Shown here: positions 5,229 to 6,364 of the stretch, piece by piece | Layout of the letters: each line of letters opens with the position of its first letter | Numbering within the stretch: the first letter of the stretch is position 1 | Assembly: GCA_947448675.1 (NCBI GenBank) | Contig: CANFOR010000162.1 | Coordinates: forward strand, 1-6,364 | From: Betaproteobacteria bacterium | Lineage (GTDB): Bacteria > Pseudomonadota > Gammaproteobacteria > Burkholderiales > Burkholderiaceae_C | Length of the DNA: 6,364 bases | Direction of reading: 5' to 3' | The notes under the pieces: model-generated | Told to the model about the DNA's origin: nothing | Databases searched by the model: none | The model's input: the letters and a program-made list of their open reading frames with translations, nothing else | Translations under genes and position numbers: made by a program

Positions 5229-6364
5229 ATGTTGCAAGCCTACCGTACCCATGCTGCTGAACGCGCTGCGCTCGGCATTCCACCGCTGCCGCTGTCGGCC
5301 ACGCAAACCGCCGAAATGATCGAGCTGGTCAAGGCCCCGCCTGCGGGCGAAGAGGCGTTTTTGCTGGACCTGCTCACCCATCGCGTGCCACCGGGTGTAG
5401 ACGATGCAGCCAAGGTCAAAGCCAGCTTTTTGGCGGCTGTGGCGCACGGCGATTTGCAGGTGGCGTTGGTGAGCAAAATCAAGGCCACCGAGCTGCTGGG
5501 CACTATGGTCGGCGGCTACAACGTCAAACCGCTGATTGACCTGCTCGACGACGCTGAAGTGGCCGCCACCTCTGCGGCTGCGCTGAAAAAGACGCTCTTG
5601 ATGTTCGACTTCTTCCACGATCTGGCCGAGAAGGCCAAGGCAGGCAATAGCTTCGCCAAAGACGTGATGCAAAGTTGGGCCAACGCCGAGTGGTTTACCA
5701 CCCGCCCTGAAGTCGCCAAGAAGATTACCATCACCGTGTTCAAAGTGGTGGGCGAAACCAATACCGACGACCTGTCCCCCGCGCCCGACGCCTGGAGCCG
5801 CCCCGACATTCCGCTGCACTACTTGGCCATGCTCAAGAATGCACGCCCCGGCATCACCCCGGAAGAAGACGGCAAGCGCGGCCCCATGAAGTACATCGAA
5901 GAGCTCAAAGCCAAAGGCCATTTGGTGTCTTATGTGGGCGACGTGGTCGGCACCGGCTCTAGCCGCAAATCGGCCACCAATAGCATCATTTGGGGCTTTG
6001 GCGAAGACATTCCCTTTGTGCCCAACAAGCGCTTTGGTGGCGTCACCCTGGGCGGCAAAATTGCGCCAATTTTCTTCAACACGCAAGAAGATTCCGGCGC
6101 GCTGCCGATTGAAGTGGACGTGTCCAAATTCAACATGGGCGACGTGATCGACGTCTACCCCTACGATGGCAAGATCGAGAAAGACGGCAAGCTCGCCGCC
6201 GAGTTCAAACTCAAAAGCGATGTGCTGTTTGACGAGGTGCGTGCTGGTGGCCGCATCAACCTCATCATTGGCCGTAGCCTGACCGCCAAAGCGCGCGAGT
6301 TTTTGGGCTTGGCTGCCAGCACCGCGTTCCGCCTACCTACCGTGCCCCACGCGACCCAGGCGGG
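5229..6364 (+). CDS. acnB: Aconitate hydratase B (5' part, cut by window edge)
   Basis: This is the main TCA-cycle aconitase, which isomerises citrate to isocitrate through cis-aconitate using a [4Fe-4S] cluster; AcnB-type enzymes can also hydrate 2-methyl-cis-aconitate. The window contains 378 codons plus 2 nt of a protein usually about 860 residues long. The N-terminus (MLQAYRTHAAERAALGIPPL) and the segment EEAFLLDLLTHRVPPGVDDA (41-60) match the AcnB-specific HEAT-like domain (about 1-160). The swivel domain follows, with GETNTDDLSPAPDAWSRPDI (175-194), GDVVGTGSSRKSATNS (237-252) and GGKIAPIFFNT (275-285). The cluster-binding cysteines lie beyond the right edge. The ATG at 5229 has an AGGAG site 7 nt upstream. 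The frame is open to the end of the window without a stop or frameshift. It is the fourth gene of the plus-strand group, 35 nt after the exported protein. Confidence 0.98.
   Translation, partial: MLQAYRTHAAERAALGIPPLPLSATQTAEMIELVKAPPAGEEAFLLDLLTHRVPPGVDDAAKVKASFLAAVAHGDLQVALVSKIKATELLGTMVGGYNVKPLIDLLDDAEVAATSAAALKKTLLMFDFFHDLAEKAKAGNSFAKDVMQSWANAEWFTTRPEVAKKITITVFKVVGETNTDDLSPAPDAWSRPDIPLHYLAMLKNARPGITPEEDGKRGPMKYIEELKAKGHLVSYVGDVVGTGSSRKSATNSIIWGFGEDIPFVPNKRFGGVTLGGKIAPIFFNTQEDSGALPIEVDVSKFNMGDVIDVYPYDGKIEKDGKLAAEFKLKSDVLFDEVRAGGRINLIIGRSLTAKAREFLGLAASTAFRLPTVPHATQA

Noticed and set aside
4977..6086. 369-codon open frame on the minus strand opposite acnB and the end of the exported-protein gene
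   Set aside because: The opposite strand encodes a clear AcnB with family motifs throughout. The antisense frame has a low-complexity His/Arg/Gly-rich translation typical of frames mirrored from GC-rich genes, and I see no domain in it.

Overview
The window is an ordinary-looking chromosomal segment of a betaproteobacterium, most likely order Burkholderiales and family Comamonadaceae (Rhodoferax/Polaromonas/Limnohabitans-like). This rests on the GC-rich codon use, on the cytosolic-type 'LLEVP...KGVMMELDDCAFPLL' malate dehydrogenase, on AcnB rather than AcnA, and on the gene order sdhADC / gntR / mdh / citE-like / acnB. From memory, that order is a recurrent TCA-cycle cluster in this order of bacteria. 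The genus is an inference; no rRNA or other marker gene is present.

Left arm, minus strand (read from right to left): a GntR/UTRA-type regulator (2548-1772), a 166-nt leader, then sdhC (1605-1168), sdhD (1119-754) and the first 250 codons of sdhA (750-1), which runs off the left edge. sdhB is presumably just outside. The sdh genes are tightly packed (48 and 3 nt gaps) and form one operon for succinate dehydrogenase (complex II).

Right arm, plus strand: mdh (2657-3643), a stand-alone CitE-like HpcH/HpaI-family lyase 5 nt later (3649-4626), a small exported protein of unknown function (4684-5193), and the first 378 codons of acnB (5229 to the right edge). All are co-oriented with gaps of 5-57 nt, so one operon is likely.

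The two arms diverge from a 108-nt region (2549-2656) between gntR and mdh. Its most conspicuous element is a perfect 12-bp palindrome, TCTTATATAAGA, a good candidate operator for the GntR protein. Together the genes cover citrate to isocitrate (AcnB), succinate to fumarate (Sdh) and malate to oxaloacetate (Mdh), apparently under one local regulator.

The less ordinary items are the CitE-like lyase inserted into a TCA operon without other citrate-lyase subunits, a tract in its 3' part resembling a dispersed Comamonadaceae repeat, and the uncharacterised exported protein, which has weak MliC-like sequence features. I found no mobile element, CRISPR array, tRNA, rRNA or convincing intrinsic terminator.
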